Assembly (NCBI GenBank): GCA_937928405.1
Contig: CALFWZ010000097.1
Span: 1 to 64,000 of the forward strand
Source: an uncultured Saprospiraceae bacterium
GTDB taxonomy: Bacteria; Bacteroidota; Bacteroidia; Chitinophagales; Saprospiraceae
Length of the DNA stretch: 64,000 nucleotides
Direction of reading: 5' to 3'
Position 1 is the first letter of the stretch, and the number at the start of each line of letters is the position of its first letter. This document shows positions 26,201-36,700 of this stretch, piece after piece. The notes beneath the pieces were generated by a model. That model saw nothing but the letters and a program-made list of their open reading frames with translations. It did no database searches and was not told the DNA's origin. Made by a program: the position numbers and the translations under genes.

Positions 26201-28567
26201 ATGAATCAAGCGGTACATAACAAACTAGTCTCTTTTATATGGTCGATCGCTGACGACTGCCTGAGAGACGTATACTCAAGAGGAAAATATCGAGACGTCA
26301 TCCTGCCCATGATCGTGCTACGTCGTCTGGATGCCCTACTAGAAGGAACCAAGGAAAAAGTCATGGAAGAGGTAACCTTTCAAAAAGAAGAAGCCAAATT
26401 TACTGAGCTGGACGGAAGTGGGTTGAGAGATGCTTCTGGTTATGTTTTTTACAATACCAGCCAATGGACATTGCTTCGACTCAAGGAGACGGCGACCAAT
26501 AACCAACAGATCCTCCAAGCTAATTTTGATGATTATCTCAATGGTTTTAGCCATAATGTAAAGGAAATCATTGATAAGTTTAATCTCAAAGCACAAGTGC
26601 GGCACATGGCTACCAAGGATATTTTATTGGATGTTTTGGAAAAGTTTACTTCACCTTCTATTAATTTGACCCCATACGAAAAGGAGGATCCGGATGGTAG
26701 AAAACTGCCCGGTCTGACGAATCTGGGAATGGGGTATGTTTTCGAAGAACTGATCCGGAAATTTAATGAGGAAAACAACGAGGAGGCTGGAGAACACTTC
26801 ACCCCGCGAGAGGTGATTGAATTGATGACCCATATTATATTTGAACCGGTGGCTAAAAAACTTCCGCCCGTCATGACGATCTACGATCCGGCTTGCGGAA
26901 GTGGGGGTATGTTGACGGAGTCACAGAACTTTATCAAAGATCCTAAAGGGGCCATCAAAGCGACGGGTGATGTTTATTTGTTTGGTAAAGAGATCAACGA
27001 CGAGACCTACGCAATCTGTAAATCGGATATGATGATCAAGGGGAATGACCCTGAGAATATCCGTGTAGGATCGACGCTTTCTACCGACGAATTTGCGGGG
27101 ACCAAGTTTGATTTTATGTTGTCTAATCCTCCTTATGGTAAGTCTTGGTCGAGTGAATTGAAATATATCAAGGATGGTAAGGATGTGATCGATCCTCGTT
27201 TTAGAATTAAGCTTAAAGATTATTGGGGTGAGGAATTGGACGTAGATGCTACACCACGTTCTTCTGATGGACAGCTTTTGTTTTTGATGGAGATGGTGAA
27301 TAAAATGAAATCGCTTAAGCAAAGTAAATTCGGTTCTCGGATTGCTTCGGTCCATAATGGGAGTAGTTTGTTTACGGGAGATGCGGGCGGTGGTGAAAGC
27401 AATATCCGTCGCTACGTGATTGAGAATGATTGGCTGGATGCGATTGTGCAAATGCCCAACAACCTTTTTTATAATACGGGGATCACGACTTATATCTGGA
27501 TACTGACCAATAAAAAGGCTCCAAGCCGAAAAGGAAAAGTACAACTGATCGATGCTAGCTTATTATTTAAAAAGCTACGAAAAAACTTAGGTCAAAAGAA
27601 CTGTGAATTTTCTCCTAAACATATCCGAGAGATTGTTTCGGTATATAAAAAGATGGAGGCGGTAGAACGTAAAATCACACCGGACACGGAAGAAGAAACG
27701 GGGATTGCTGCCAAGGTTTTTGACAATACAGATTTTGGTTATTATAAGGTGACCATCGAACGGCCAAAGCGACTAAAGGCGGCATTTAGTAAGGAAAGGA
27801 TCGAGACCTTGCGCTTTGATCGATCTTTACGGGAACCCATGGAATGGGCCTATGAGACTTTTGGGGATAAGATATATACCGATTTGGATAAGCACGAAAA
27901 AGAGATCCTGGATTGGTGTGAGAAAAACGAACTCAATCTTTCTAGCAAAAATAGCAAAGCCCTAACGAACCAAGCTACTTGGAATAAATATTTGAAGTTG
28001 GTAGAAACTGCTACGACGCTGATGCAATCCATCGGTACCGATGAATACAACGACTTCAATATTTTTAAAGATAAAATAGACGCGGCCTTAAAAGCTAGTA
28101 AAACCAAATTATCCGGTTCCGAAAAGAAAGCCATTTTGAATGCGGTCAGCTGGTATGATGCAGAGGCAGAAAAGGTAGTCAAGACAACTGCCAAGCTAAG
28201 TGGTAACAAACTGACTACCTTATTGGCGCATCTGGATTGTAAAGAAAATGAACTTTCCCACTACGGCTATTTTCCGACCAATAAAAAAGGCGAATATCTT
28301 GTCTACGAAACAGAGAGCGATCTCCGCGATACCGAAAATGTGCCGCTGAAAGAAAACATTTACGATTACTTCCTACGCGAGGTACAGCCGCACGTAGCCG
28401 AGGCGTGGATTAATCTGGATGCCACCAAAATCGGCTACGAGATTAGTTTTAATAAATACTTTTATCGTCATAAACCTTTACGGAGTATCGAAGCGGTAAG
28501 TACCGATATTTTAAAGCTGGAGGAAGAGAGTGATGGATTGATTCGTGAAATTTTAAATTTAATATGA
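26201..28567 (+). CDS. hsdM: Type I restriction-modification system, N6-adenine methyltransferase subunit HsdM
   Basis: 788 residues. N-terminal HsdM helical domain (FIWSIADDCLRDVYSRGKYRDVILPMIVLRRLDALLE). The catalytic core has the AdoMet motif DPACGSGGML (~residue 228) and the adenine-methylase motif SNPPYGKSW (~310). A C-terminal extension of ~250 residues (from ~540) ends in FNKYFYRHKPLRSIEAVSTDILKLEEESDG. The length is above the ~530 of E. coli HsdM but usual for the long subgroup that carries a C-terminal helical region. It works with HsdS to methylate adenine in a bipartite target. Its last four bases overlap the hsdS start (ATGA). More GC-rich than the cassette downstream. Confidence 0.97.
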   Translation: MNQAVHNKLVSFIWSIADDCLRDVYSRGKYRDVILPMIVLRRLDALLEGTKEKVMEEVTFQKEEAKFTELDGSGLRDASGYVFYNTSQWTLLRLKETATNNQQILQANFDDYLNGFSHNVKEIIDKFNLKAQVRHMATKDILLDVLEKFTSPSINLTPYEKEDPDGRKLPGLTNLGMGYVFEELIRKFNEENNEEAGEHFTPREVIELMTHIIFEPVAKKLPPVMTIYDPACGSGGMLTESQNFIKDPKGAIKATGDVYLFGKEINDETYAICKSDMMIKGNDPENIRVGSTLSTDEFAGTKFDFMLSNPPYGKSWSSELKYIKDGKDVIDPRFRIKLKDYWGEELDVDATPRSSDGQLLFLMEMVNKMKSLKQSKFGSRIASVHNGSSLFTGDAGGGESNIRRYVIENDWLDAIVQMPNNLFYNTGITTYIWILTNKKAPSRKGKVQLIDASLLFKKLRKNLGQKNCEFSPKHIREIVSVYKKMEAVERKITPDTEEETGIAAKVFDNTDFGYYKVTIERPKRLKAAFSKERIETLRFDRSLREPMEWAYETFGDKIYTDLDKHEKEILDWCEKNELNLSSKNSKALTNQATWNKYLKLVETATTLMQSIGTDEYNDFNIFKDKIDAALKASKTKLSGSEKKAILNAVSWYDAEAEKVVKTTAKLSGNKLTTLLAHLDCKENELSHYGYFPTNKKGEYLVYETESDLRDTENVPLKENIYDYFLREVQPHVAEAWINLDATKIGYEISFNKYFYRHKPLRSIEAVSTDILKLEEESDGLIREILNLI

Positions 28568-29844
28568 TGGAGGTAGTAAAGGATGTTAAGATAGAAAAGT
28601 ATGGAGAGTATAAGTATTCGGGGGAAGAATGGATTGATAATATTCCTGTAGGCTGGGATATTGTCAAACTAAAATGGGTTTTTCAAGAAAAGAAAAAATC
28701 TACAAATGTAGATTTGCCTTGTGGATCAATTAGCTTTGGAAAAGTTGTTTACAAAGATGATGAAAAGATTCCTGAATCGACAAAAAAGTCTTATCAAGTT
28801 TTATCTGAGGGAGATTACTTATTGAACCCTTTAAATTTAAATTATGACCTCAAAAGTTTAAGAATTGCCTTGTCAGATAAAAATGTTGTGGTCAGTTCAG
28901 GTTATATTATTTTGAAACCTATTGTTGATATAGATAGGAATTATTACAAGTGGCTATTGCATATCTACGATGTAGCGTTTATGAAAACACTTGGATCTGG
29001 TGTAAGGCAAACAATCAGTTTTGCACACATAAAAGATAGTTTATTGGTATGGCCCCCACTAAAAGAACAAACCGCCATAGCCGAGTTCCTCGACCGAAAA
29101 ACCGCTTTAATTGACCAGGCCATTGGGATCAAAGAAAAACAAATCGAGCTGCTGAAAGAGCGACGACAGATTGTGATTCATCGGGCGGTGACGAGTGGGC
29201 TTGATCCGAAAGTGAAGATGAAGGATAGTGGGGTGGAATGGATTGGGGAGGTGCCGGAGCATTGGGAGATTAAGCGAGGAAAGTATCTATTTGATGAAAT
29301 TGACGAGCGTTCAGAAAATGGTGTAGAAGAATTATTGTCAGTTTCACATATGACAGGTGTAACACCTCGTTCCGAGAAAACTGTAAGTATGTTTTTAGCG
29401 GAGGATTATTCAGGTTCAAAATTATGTAAAGAAGGAGACTTGATTTATAATATCATGTGGGCTTGGATGGGAGCACTAGGTGTATCAGATAGAACTGGTA
29501 TAGTAAGCCCTTCTTATTCAATATACAGACAGAAGAATCCAAATACTTTTAATTCATGGTATTTAGAGCAATTGTTAAGAAACAAAGATTATGTAGCACA
29601 TTATAATCGTGTATCAACTGGGTTACATTCTTCGAGACTTCGATTTTATTCTAGAATGTTTTTTGATATGGAAATAGGATTTCCTTCAAGAGAAGAGCAA
29701 GATAAGATTATAAAATATTTAAAATCAATATCTATAAAAATTCAAAAATCAATTTCTTTAAAAGAAAGAGAAATTGAAAGGCTCAAAGAGTACAAATCGA
29801 CCTTGATTAATAGTGCGGTGACGGGGAAGATAAAAGTAGGATAA
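28564..29844 (+). CDS. hsdS: Type I restriction-modification specificity subunit HsdS
   Basis: 426 residues with two half-sites. TRD1 follows EEWIDNIPVGWDIVKLKWVF and the second follows VEWIGEVPEHWEIKRGKYLF, the repeated opening of each target-recognition domain. The central conserved helix (EFLDRKTALIDQAIGIKEKQ...LKERRQIVIHRAVTSG) and the C-terminal one (KEREIERLKEYKSTLINSAVTG) act as the spacer coiled coils. The TRDs look more AT-rich than the central helix, as expected if TRDs are exchanged by recombination. It is translationally coupled to hsdM by a 4-bp overlap. Both TRDs look intact, so a full bipartite target is expected. Confidence 0.96.
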   Translation: MMEVVKDVKIEKYGEYKYSGEEWIDNIPVGWDIVKLKWVFQEKKKSTNVDLPCGSISFGKVVYKDDEKIPESTKKSYQVLSEGDYLLNPLNLNYDLKSLRIALSDKNVVVSSGYIILKPIVDIDRNYYKWLLHIYDVAFMKTLGSGVRQTISFAHIKDSLLVWPPLKEQTAIAEFLDRKTALIDQAIGIKEKQIELLKERRQIVIHRAVTSGLDPKVKMKDSGVEWIGEVPEHWEIKRGKYLFDEIDERSENGVEELLSVSHMTGVTPRSEKTVSMFLAEDYSGSKLCKEGDLIYNIMWAWMGALGVSDRTGIVSPSYSIYRQKNPNTFNSWYLEQLLRNKDYVAHYNRVSTGLHSSRLRFYSRMFFDMEIGFPSREEQDKIIKYLKSISIKIQKSISLKEREIERLKEYKSTLINSAVTGKIKVG

Positions 29845-29968
29845 AACTGTAAATATCGTTAGAATTTAATTGCATTAAACGCAAGGCCTTTTACGGAATA
29901 ACATACTAAGATTGAGAAACTATATAGATTAAACATTGAAATATTTCTTTTAAATAAAATCATATATA

Positions 29969-31126
29969 ATGAAATCTAATAGTTCTAATCAACATTTTTT
30001 TGATAAACAAACACCATCATCAAGAATAAAAGCTAATATAGTAGCTTCTTATTTTTACCCATATTGTAAAATAATTGACCGATATGATCAACAGGAGGAA
30101 ATCAGATATATTGATTTATTCTCTGGTCCGGGCCTTTATAAAGATGGGAATCCATCTACACCACTTATAATTGCCGATCAAATTGCGGCAAACGCTAAAT
30201 TATCGAAGAAAGTGAAATTTTTATTCAATGATAATAAATACTCGAATGAAATAGAGGCAAACTTTAAAAAACGTTATGCTACAAATGCCTTCGCTAAAGA
30301 ACCTGTGTTTGGTAATAAAACAGTAGGTGAGGATGATCGAATAGATAGATATCTAACGAAAGATCATAAAAATGAATCAGGAAAAAATAAATATCCATCT
30401 CTGCTATTTATTGATCCTTTTGGTTACAAGGGAATTAATCCTAAAGTTTTATCTAAATTCATGGAAGGATGGGGAAATGAAATATTTCTATTTGTAAATA
30501 TAAAAAGAATTCATGCTGCGATAGAGAACCAAAAATTTGATGAGTTAATGCAAATTCTTTTTCCGAATAATATAGAAGCAATTAGAATAGAGCGTAGATA
30601 TACAGCAAAACCCTACGAGCGATTAAATTTAATAATGGAAAAACTTGGTGATGAATTCAAATCTTTGTTAGGAAGAGAATTGCATATAACCTCTTTTAAA
30701 TTTCAAGAAGAAGATAGTGTTGCTACTAGTCACTACTTAATGCATTTAACTAAACACGCGAAAGGGTTTGAATTGATAAAGCAAACTTTCAATGATTTTG
30801 ACAATATAGGCGCTTCTCTAGAAAAAGAGGGAACATATGCTTTTGATGCAAAAAAAATGGACATTCCTTCTGGTATGATTCAGTTTGAAGATCAAAATGT
30901 TGAAAATTTGAGCAAGGATCTCATTCAGGATTTTAGTGGCAAATCTTGTTCTGTTAATAGTCTCTTCAAAATGCATCATCCTACTAGTAACTATTGTGGA
31001 ACTCATTATGTTAAGGCACTAAGGAAGTTAGTTGAAGAAGGAAAAATTACTGCTTGGTTTACAGATGATGTCGGTCACAAAAAATCTGTATTATTGACAG
31101 AATCTTGTCAAGTAAAATTTAAATAA
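29969..31126 (+). CDS. tcmP: Three-Cys-motif partner protein TcmP
   Basis: 385 residues. Begins with FFDKQTPSSRIKANIVASYFYPYCKII and then RYIDLFSGPGLYKDGNPSTP (~45-64), the hallmark of TcmP proteins. A second motif, LLFIDPFGYKGI (~146-157), resembles the substrate-side motif of Rossmann methyltransferases, and DLFSGPG resembles an AdoMet-binding motif I, so a methyltransferase-like fold is plausible. The C-terminal ~70 residues look like a winged helix (VNSLFKMHHPTSNYCGTHYVKALRKLVEEGKITAWF). The family is named for its neighbour, a Gp37/Gp68-type three-Cys protein, which indeed begins 3 bp downstream. The biochemical role is not established to my knowledge. The DNA is clearly more AT-rich than hsdM and hsdR. 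Confidence 0.9.
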   Translation: MKSNSSNQHFFDKQTPSSRIKANIVASYFYPYCKIIDRYDQQEEIRYIDLFSGPGLYKDGNPSTPLIIADQIAANAKLSKKVKFLFNDNKYSNEIEANFKKRYATNAFAKEPVFGNKTVGEDDRIDRYLTKDHKNESGKNKYPSLLFIDPFGYKGINPKVLSKFMEGWGNEIFLFVNIKRIHAAIENQKFDELMQILFPNNIEAIRIERRYTAKPYERLNLIMEKLGDEFKSLLGRELHITSFKFQEEDSVATSHYLMHLTKHAKGFELIKQTFNDFDNIGASLEKEGTYAFDAKKMDIPSGMIQFEDQNVENLSKDLIQDFSGKSCSVNSLFKMHHPTSNYCGTHYVKALRKLVEEGKITAWFTDDVGHKKSVLLTESCQVKFK

Positions 31127-31129
31127 ATT

Positions 31130-31867
31130 ATGGCTGTAAGTACGATTGAATGGACTGAAATGACCTGGAACCCTACAACGGGATGCTCAAAAGTTTCACA
31201 AGGATGCAAGTTTTGTTACGCAGAAATTATGACTCGTCGTCTAAAAGCAATGGGTCAGCTAAAATACCAAAAAGGTTTTAATACAATAGTAGAACACCCG
31301 AAAACTTTACAAGAACCCTATAAGTGGAAGGGAAGTAAAACTGTTTTTGTAAATTCAATGAGTGATTTGTTTCATGAAGATGTTTCTCTGAGTTTTATAA
31401 AGAAGGTTTTCAAAGCTATGAATGATAATCCTCAACATAACTTTCAACTTTTGACTAAAAGAAGTGAAAGATTAAAAAAACTAAATAAACACCTGACTTG
31501 GTCAGCAAATATTTGGATGGGAGTATCTGTAGAAGATGCTGCTGTAAAATTCAGGATTAAAGATTTACAAAGTACAAGTGCACATATTAAATTCCTTTCT
31601 CTTGAACCACTAATCGGACCGTTAAAAAGAATTGCATTAAAAAATATTGATTGGGTGATCGTTGGAGGAGAGAGTGGATTTAGACCAAGAGAAATGAAGG
31701 AGGAATGGGTTCAAAATATTTTAAAGCAATGTAATGACAAAAGTGTTCCATTCTTTTTTAAGCAATGGGGAGGAAAAAATAAAAAGGCAGCTGGTAGAAC
31801 CTTAAATGGTAGGACCTATGATGAAATGCCTATAATAGGTAAAAAAGAGAAAGATGAAAATTATTGA
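31130..31867 (+). CDS. DUF5131 (phage Gp37/Gp68-type) three-Cys protein
   Basis: 245 residues. MAVSTIEWTEMTWNPTTGC begins the protein, and the CX6CX2C cluster (Cys19, Cys26, Cys29; then Tyr-Ala-Glu) is the family signature. NSMSDLFHEDV, FQLLTKRSERLKKL, WMGVSVED, FLSLEPLIG and DWVIVGGESGFRPREM follow in the order of DUF5131 proteins. The Cys cluster plus beta/alpha repeats suggests a radical-SAM-like iron-sulfur protein (inference; spacing differs from the canonical CX3CX2C). It begins 3 bp after tcmP and its last 14 bases overlap the following ATPase gene, so the three are translated together. The family occurs in phages and bacteria; its reaction is unknown to me. Confidence 0.9.
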   Translation: MAVSTIEWTEMTWNPTTGCSKVSQGCKFCYAEIMTRRLKAMGQLKYQKGFNTIVEHPKTLQEPYKWKGSKTVFVNSMSDLFHEDVSLSFIKKVFKAMNDNPQHNFQLLTKRSERLKKLNKHLTWSANIWMGVSVEDAAVKFRIKDLQSTSAHIKFLSLEPLIGPLKRIALKNIDWVIVGGESGFRPREMKEEWVQNILKQCNDKSVPFFFKQWGGKNKKAAGRTLNGRTYDEMPIIGKKEKDENY

Positions 31868-33686
31868 TAGCATCAGAATTCGATACTTTCGGTCAATATT
31901 AACAACTACAAGAGGAAATCAATCCTTTACGAAAACTAATGATTTAAATATCATTGTAGGAAGTAATGATGCAGGAAAGTCAAATTATTTAAAAGCCTTA
32001 AATCTATTTTTCAATAATCAGAGTGATCCAAACTTACCTTTTAATTTTTGGAATGAGTTCTCTCAACAGAGACACGGAGTAAGAAAAGAAAAAAATAGAA
32101 TAGAAATTGAATTAATAATTAACCCTCCCAAGAGACAAAATATCAAACATTACGGCCAAGTAAGATGGCAAAAAATATGGAAGCATGGGTCAGATATTCC
32201 ACACGAGAGTATAGAATATATTAATGGACATCCTTTTACCAGAAATAGAAGAAGTGCCTTTTATAAGTGGTTAAAGAAAATAAGATTTAGGTATGTTCCT
32301 GCTATTAAAAGTAAAAAATATTTTGATGATTTAATGTATGTACTTTATGACGTTTTACAGAAAGATACATTAGCTTTAGAAAAAGAATTTAATACGCAAG
32401 TAGGGGAAAAGACTAATTTAATATCAAAGGAAATTAATAACAGACTTAATATCGACAGCGTTTTACAGTTTAAAGGAAGTTTCCGAGATCTATTTTTAAA
32501 TCTAGAATTTGGATCAAAAGATGGAAGGTTTATGCTTTCTCAAAGAGGTGACGGAGTTAAAGTTAGACATATTCCGATAATTCTTCAAAATATTGCAGAG
32601 GCTGAACTAAAAGAAGAAAGAAGAAGGGAACCAATAGCAAGTACTATTTGGGGTTTTGAAGAACCTGAGAACAATCTTGAATTTGCATCTGCTCGAAAAC
32701 TTGCCCTATCCTTTCTTGAATACATTAAGAGTACAAATTTTGAAAATAATGAAAAGTCGGTAAATGATGAAGGAATTCAAATATTTTTAACAACTCATTC
32801 TCCTATATTTTATACACTATCAAGTTTAGGTGATGAGAGAATAAGTGCATTTTTGGTAAATAAGAATAAAGATGAAAGTTCATCAATTAGAAACATCTCG
32901 TCAGGGGATTCTATTGTTATTGAAAATGAAATGAAATTACTTCCTTTAATTGAACTATCAAAACATTGGAAAAATGTCAATCTTAAAATTAGTTCATTAG
33001 AGCAAAGTAAAGTTGAATTAGAGAAACAACTAGATTCATTCTCTGACCAAGAGGATATTATTTTCTTAACAGAAGATAAGAATATGGATTTAATCAGAAT
33101 TCTACTGACTTCAAATGGGTTTAATTTGGACAATATTGATCTGAGAAGTTATGGTGGATGTACAAATATCGGTTCGGCAGAAATATTACAGAAATACCTT
33201 GAAGATAAATTTAAAGATAGGTGTCCTATAATAATGGTTCATAGAGATAAAGATTACTTAACAGATAAAGAAGTGAAATCTGAAATAAGAAAATACGCAA
33301 AAAAGAAAATAAAACTTTTCATTACGAAGGGTACAGATATCGAATCTTATTTTACAAATTATGAACACCTGTCATTTTGCAATCCTGAAATTGATCAAGC
33401 CGAGATTATAGAAATTACTGAGTCATCAAAGAGGGAGAAAGTCCAAAAAGCTATCGACCTTATCAGGATTAAAGAATTTGGAAATAGGCATAAAAATAAA
33501 GACAGTCATTTTGATGACTATCTTTTAGAGTATTATAATAAGAACGAAGATAAGTTTTTCCATGGAAAGGAAGTTCTAAAAACTATACGAGGAAAATTTC
33601 AGGAAAAGTATAAAAGAAATATTCAAATACGAAAGGTAAGTGAATATTTATTCGATTCAAATTTATCAGCACTGGATTTATTATGA
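31854..33686 (+). CDS. OLD-like AAA ATPase with TOPRIM-like C-terminus
   Basis: 610 residues. N-terminal SMC-like half: KIIDSIRIRYFRSI start, P-loop GSNDAGKS (36-43), an ABC-like signature region (LSQRGDGVK), Walker B GFEEPENNLE (~266) and H-loop LTTHSPIFY (~313). A coiled region (SKVELEKQLDSFSDQED) separates this from the C-terminal half, which has FLTEDKNMDLI with an acidic residue at ~406 and VHRDKDY with a DxD at ~464-466, the acidic constellation of TOPRIM nucleases. That architecture is OLD-family (overcoming lysogenization defect), used in several defence systems, e.g. GajA of Gabija. It overlaps the DUF5131 gene by 14 bp, so it belongs to the cassette. Expected role: DNA-dependent effector nuclease (inference). 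Confidence 0.85.
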   Translation: MKIIDSIRIRYFRSILTTTRGNQSFTKTNDLNIIVGSNDAGKSNYLKALNLFFNNQSDPNLPFNFWNEFSQQRHGVRKEKNRIEIELIINPPKRQNIKHYGQVRWQKIWKHGSDIPHESIEYINGHPFTRNRRSAFYKWLKKIRFRYVPAIKSKKYFDDLMYVLYDVLQKDTLALEKEFNTQVGEKTNLISKEINNRLNIDSVLQFKGSFRDLFLNLEFGSKDGRFMLSQRGDGVKVRHIPIILQNIAEAELKEERRREPIASTIWGFEEPENNLEFASARKLALSFLEYIKSTNFENNEKSVNDEGIQIFLTTHSPIFYTLSSLGDERISAFLVNKNKDESSSIRNISSGDSIVIENEMKLLPLIELSKHWKNVNLKISSLEQSKVELEKQLDSFSDQEDIIFLTEDKNMDLIRILLTSNGFNLDNIDLRSYGGCTNIGSAEILQKYLEDKFKDRCPIIMVHRDKDYLTDKEVKSEIRKYAKKKIKLFITKGTDIESYFTNYEHLSFCNPEIDQAEIIEITESSKREKVQKAIDLIRIKEFGNRHKNKDSHFDDYLLEYYNKNEDKFFHGKEVLKTIRGKFQEKYKRNIQIRKVSEYLFDSNLSALDLL

Positions 33687-33746
33687 TTAATTTTAATCGA
33701 CAGTTCGCCTGTTTCACACAATAGATTACTACAAAATATAAAACCC

Positions 33747-36700
33747 ATGCCCAGCAAAACAAACGAACAAGCCCTCGAATCAGCCATCGAAAAGCACCTG
33801 ACCGGAACCTGCCTCGAAGAGCTAAAAGCAGAAGGTATACCCGTTAGTATGGTACACGAGCGAAAGCCGATCTATCCAAGTGGCAATGGTTATTATATCG
33901 GTACTCCCGACGACTTCAATGCCCAACGAGCCATTGACGAACGTCGGTTCTGGGATTTTCTTCAGCAGACACAGGAAAAAGAACTAGCGAAAATCCAACG
34001 GCAAAGCGACTGGAAATTAAAGATCCTAGAACGGTTAGACCGGATGATCAAAAAGCATGGTGTCTTAAAAATATTTCGGAAAGGACTCGATGTGGACGAT
34101 GCCCATTTTACACTATTATATCCATTGCCATTGGCGAGTAGCAGCGATACCGTTGCCAGAAACTTTGCCAGCAATGCCTTTAGTGTGACCCGTCAGTTGC
34201 GCTATTCTCTGGACAACAAGCTGGAAGAAATAGATATGGTGATGTTTGTCAACGGCCTTCCCTTTGCCACGATGGAATTAAAAAACCACTGGACTGGACA
34301 AAATGCCAAGCTACACGGACAAAACCAATACAAGTATAAAAGAGATATCAAACAGCCACTATTAAATTTTGGCCGTTGTCTCGTACACCTGACCGTAGAT
34401 ACGGATGAAGCGTATATGACCACCAGACTGAATGGAAAAAACACTTTTTTTCTACCTTTCAATTTAGGAAATAATTTTGGTAAAGGAAATCCACCCAATC
34501 CGTTTGGACATAAAACAGCCTATCTCTGGGAAGAAGTTTTTACCCGCGAAAGCATTGCCAATATCATTCAGCACTTTGTTCGCTTTGATGGAAAAGAAAC
34601 GGACCCGTTAAATAAAAAGACCTTGTTCTTTCCACGGTATCATCAGATGGATGTAGTGAGAAAGTTGATTGCTGATTGTAGCAAAAAAGGCGTTGGTCAG
34701 ATGTATCTGATTCAGCATTCGGCAGGTTCGGGAAAATCAAATTCTATTACCTGGTTGTCTTACCAACTGATTGAGACCTATCCTGAACGAGACGGAATTC
34801 CCGGAAGTAAAGGCGTTGACCATCCCTTGTTTGATTCCGTTATTGTGGTGACGGATAGACGGTTACTCGACAAACAGATCCGTAGAAATATCAAGGAATT
34901 TTCTGAAGTGAAAAATATTGTAGCTCCTGCTTTATCGTCACAGCAGTTAAGAGAGAGTTTAGAGTCTGGTAAGAAAATTATTATAACAACAATTCAAAAA
35001 TTCCCTTATATCGTTGAGGGGATTTCGGATCTAAGCGATAAACGTTTTGCCGTCGTCATTGACGAAGCGCACAGTAGCCAAAGCGGACAGACCGCTGGAA
35101 AGATGAATCAGGCGATGGGTAATACAGAAATTGAAGAAGAAGATGGTGAAGATAAACAAGATATAATCATAGCTGCCATGAAAAAGCGTAAGATGCGAAA
35201 CAACGCTTCTTATTTTGCATTTACGGCTACGCCAAAAAACAACACCTTAGAAAGATTTGGAACCAAGCAAGCCGACGGAAAATACAAACCATTCCATTTG
35301 TATTCGATGAAGCAAGCCATCGAAGAAGGATTTATTTTAGACGTGTTGGCCAATTATACCACGATCCGCAGCTACTACGAAATTGAAAAATCTATTGCAG
35401 ACAATCCATTGTTTGATTCGGTCAAAGCACAAAAAAAGCTAAGAGCCTTTGTAGAGCGAGACAAGAATACCATCGCTGTCAAAGCCGAAATAATCTTAGA
35501 TCACTTCCTAACCAATATTGTCAATAAAAAGCGGTTAAAAGGCAAAGCAAAAGCCATGGTAGCCACCCAGAGTATTGAGTCGGCCATAAAGTATTATCAA
35601 GCTCTAAATAATCTACTCGATAAAAAAGGGAATCCATTTAGAATTGCCATTGCCTTTTCCGGAACCAAAAAGATAAAAGGAATTGAGTATAAAGAATCAA
35701 CCATCAATACTTTTCCGGCAGACCTCGATACCGCAAAGCCAACCGAGCAAAATTATATCAGTGATAAAATTGCTCGATACTTTGATATGGATGAATATCG
35801 AATTTTGGTCGTAGCCAATAAATACCTTACCGGATTTGATCAGCCCAAGCTGACCGCCATGTACGTAGATAAAAAACTACAAGGCGTGTTGGCCGTACAA
35901 GCCCTGTCTCGATTAAATCGTTCTGCCAATAAACTAGGCAAGCGAACCGAAGATTTATTTGTCCTAGATTTTTTCAATTCTATCGAAGAAATCAAAAATT
36001 CCTTTGATCCATTCTACACCGCCACTTCCTTAAATAGTGCGACGGATATTAACGTCCTACACGAACTAAAAGGCACGCTAGATGAATCAGGAATCTACGA
36101 ATGGCACGAAGTAGAAGATTTTGTAGAAAAGTATTTTGCTGGTGTTGATGCTCAGGAACTAAGTCCCATCATTGATATAGCTGCAGAACGATTTAATCAC
36201 GAACTAGATTTAGAAGACAAAGAAAAGGCAGATTATAAAATCAAGGCCAAGCAGTTTGTAAAAATATATGGGCAGATGGCTTCCTTGATGCCCTATGAAA
36301 TGGTCAAATGGGAAAATCTATTTTGGTTTTTAAAATTCCTGATCCCAAAATTAGTGATTGTCGATCCCAACGTCGATTCATTGGATGACCTACTCAATTC
36401 CGTAGATCTATCTTCCTATGGTTTGGAAAGAGTGAAACTAAACGTCTCTATTGGTCTCGATGCTTCCGAAACAGAAGTAGACCCACAGAATCCAAATCCA
36501 CGAAGCGCCCACGGAGGAGACACGGAAGAAGATCCATTAGACCTAATCATCAAAAGTTTTAACGAACGCTGGTACCAAGGCTGGGAAGCCACTCCAGAAG
36601 AACAACGTGTAAAATTCATAAGCCTTGCACAGAAAATGAAGGAGCATCCAGATTTTAAAGAAAAATTTGAAGATAATACAGACGAGCAAAACAGAGAGAT

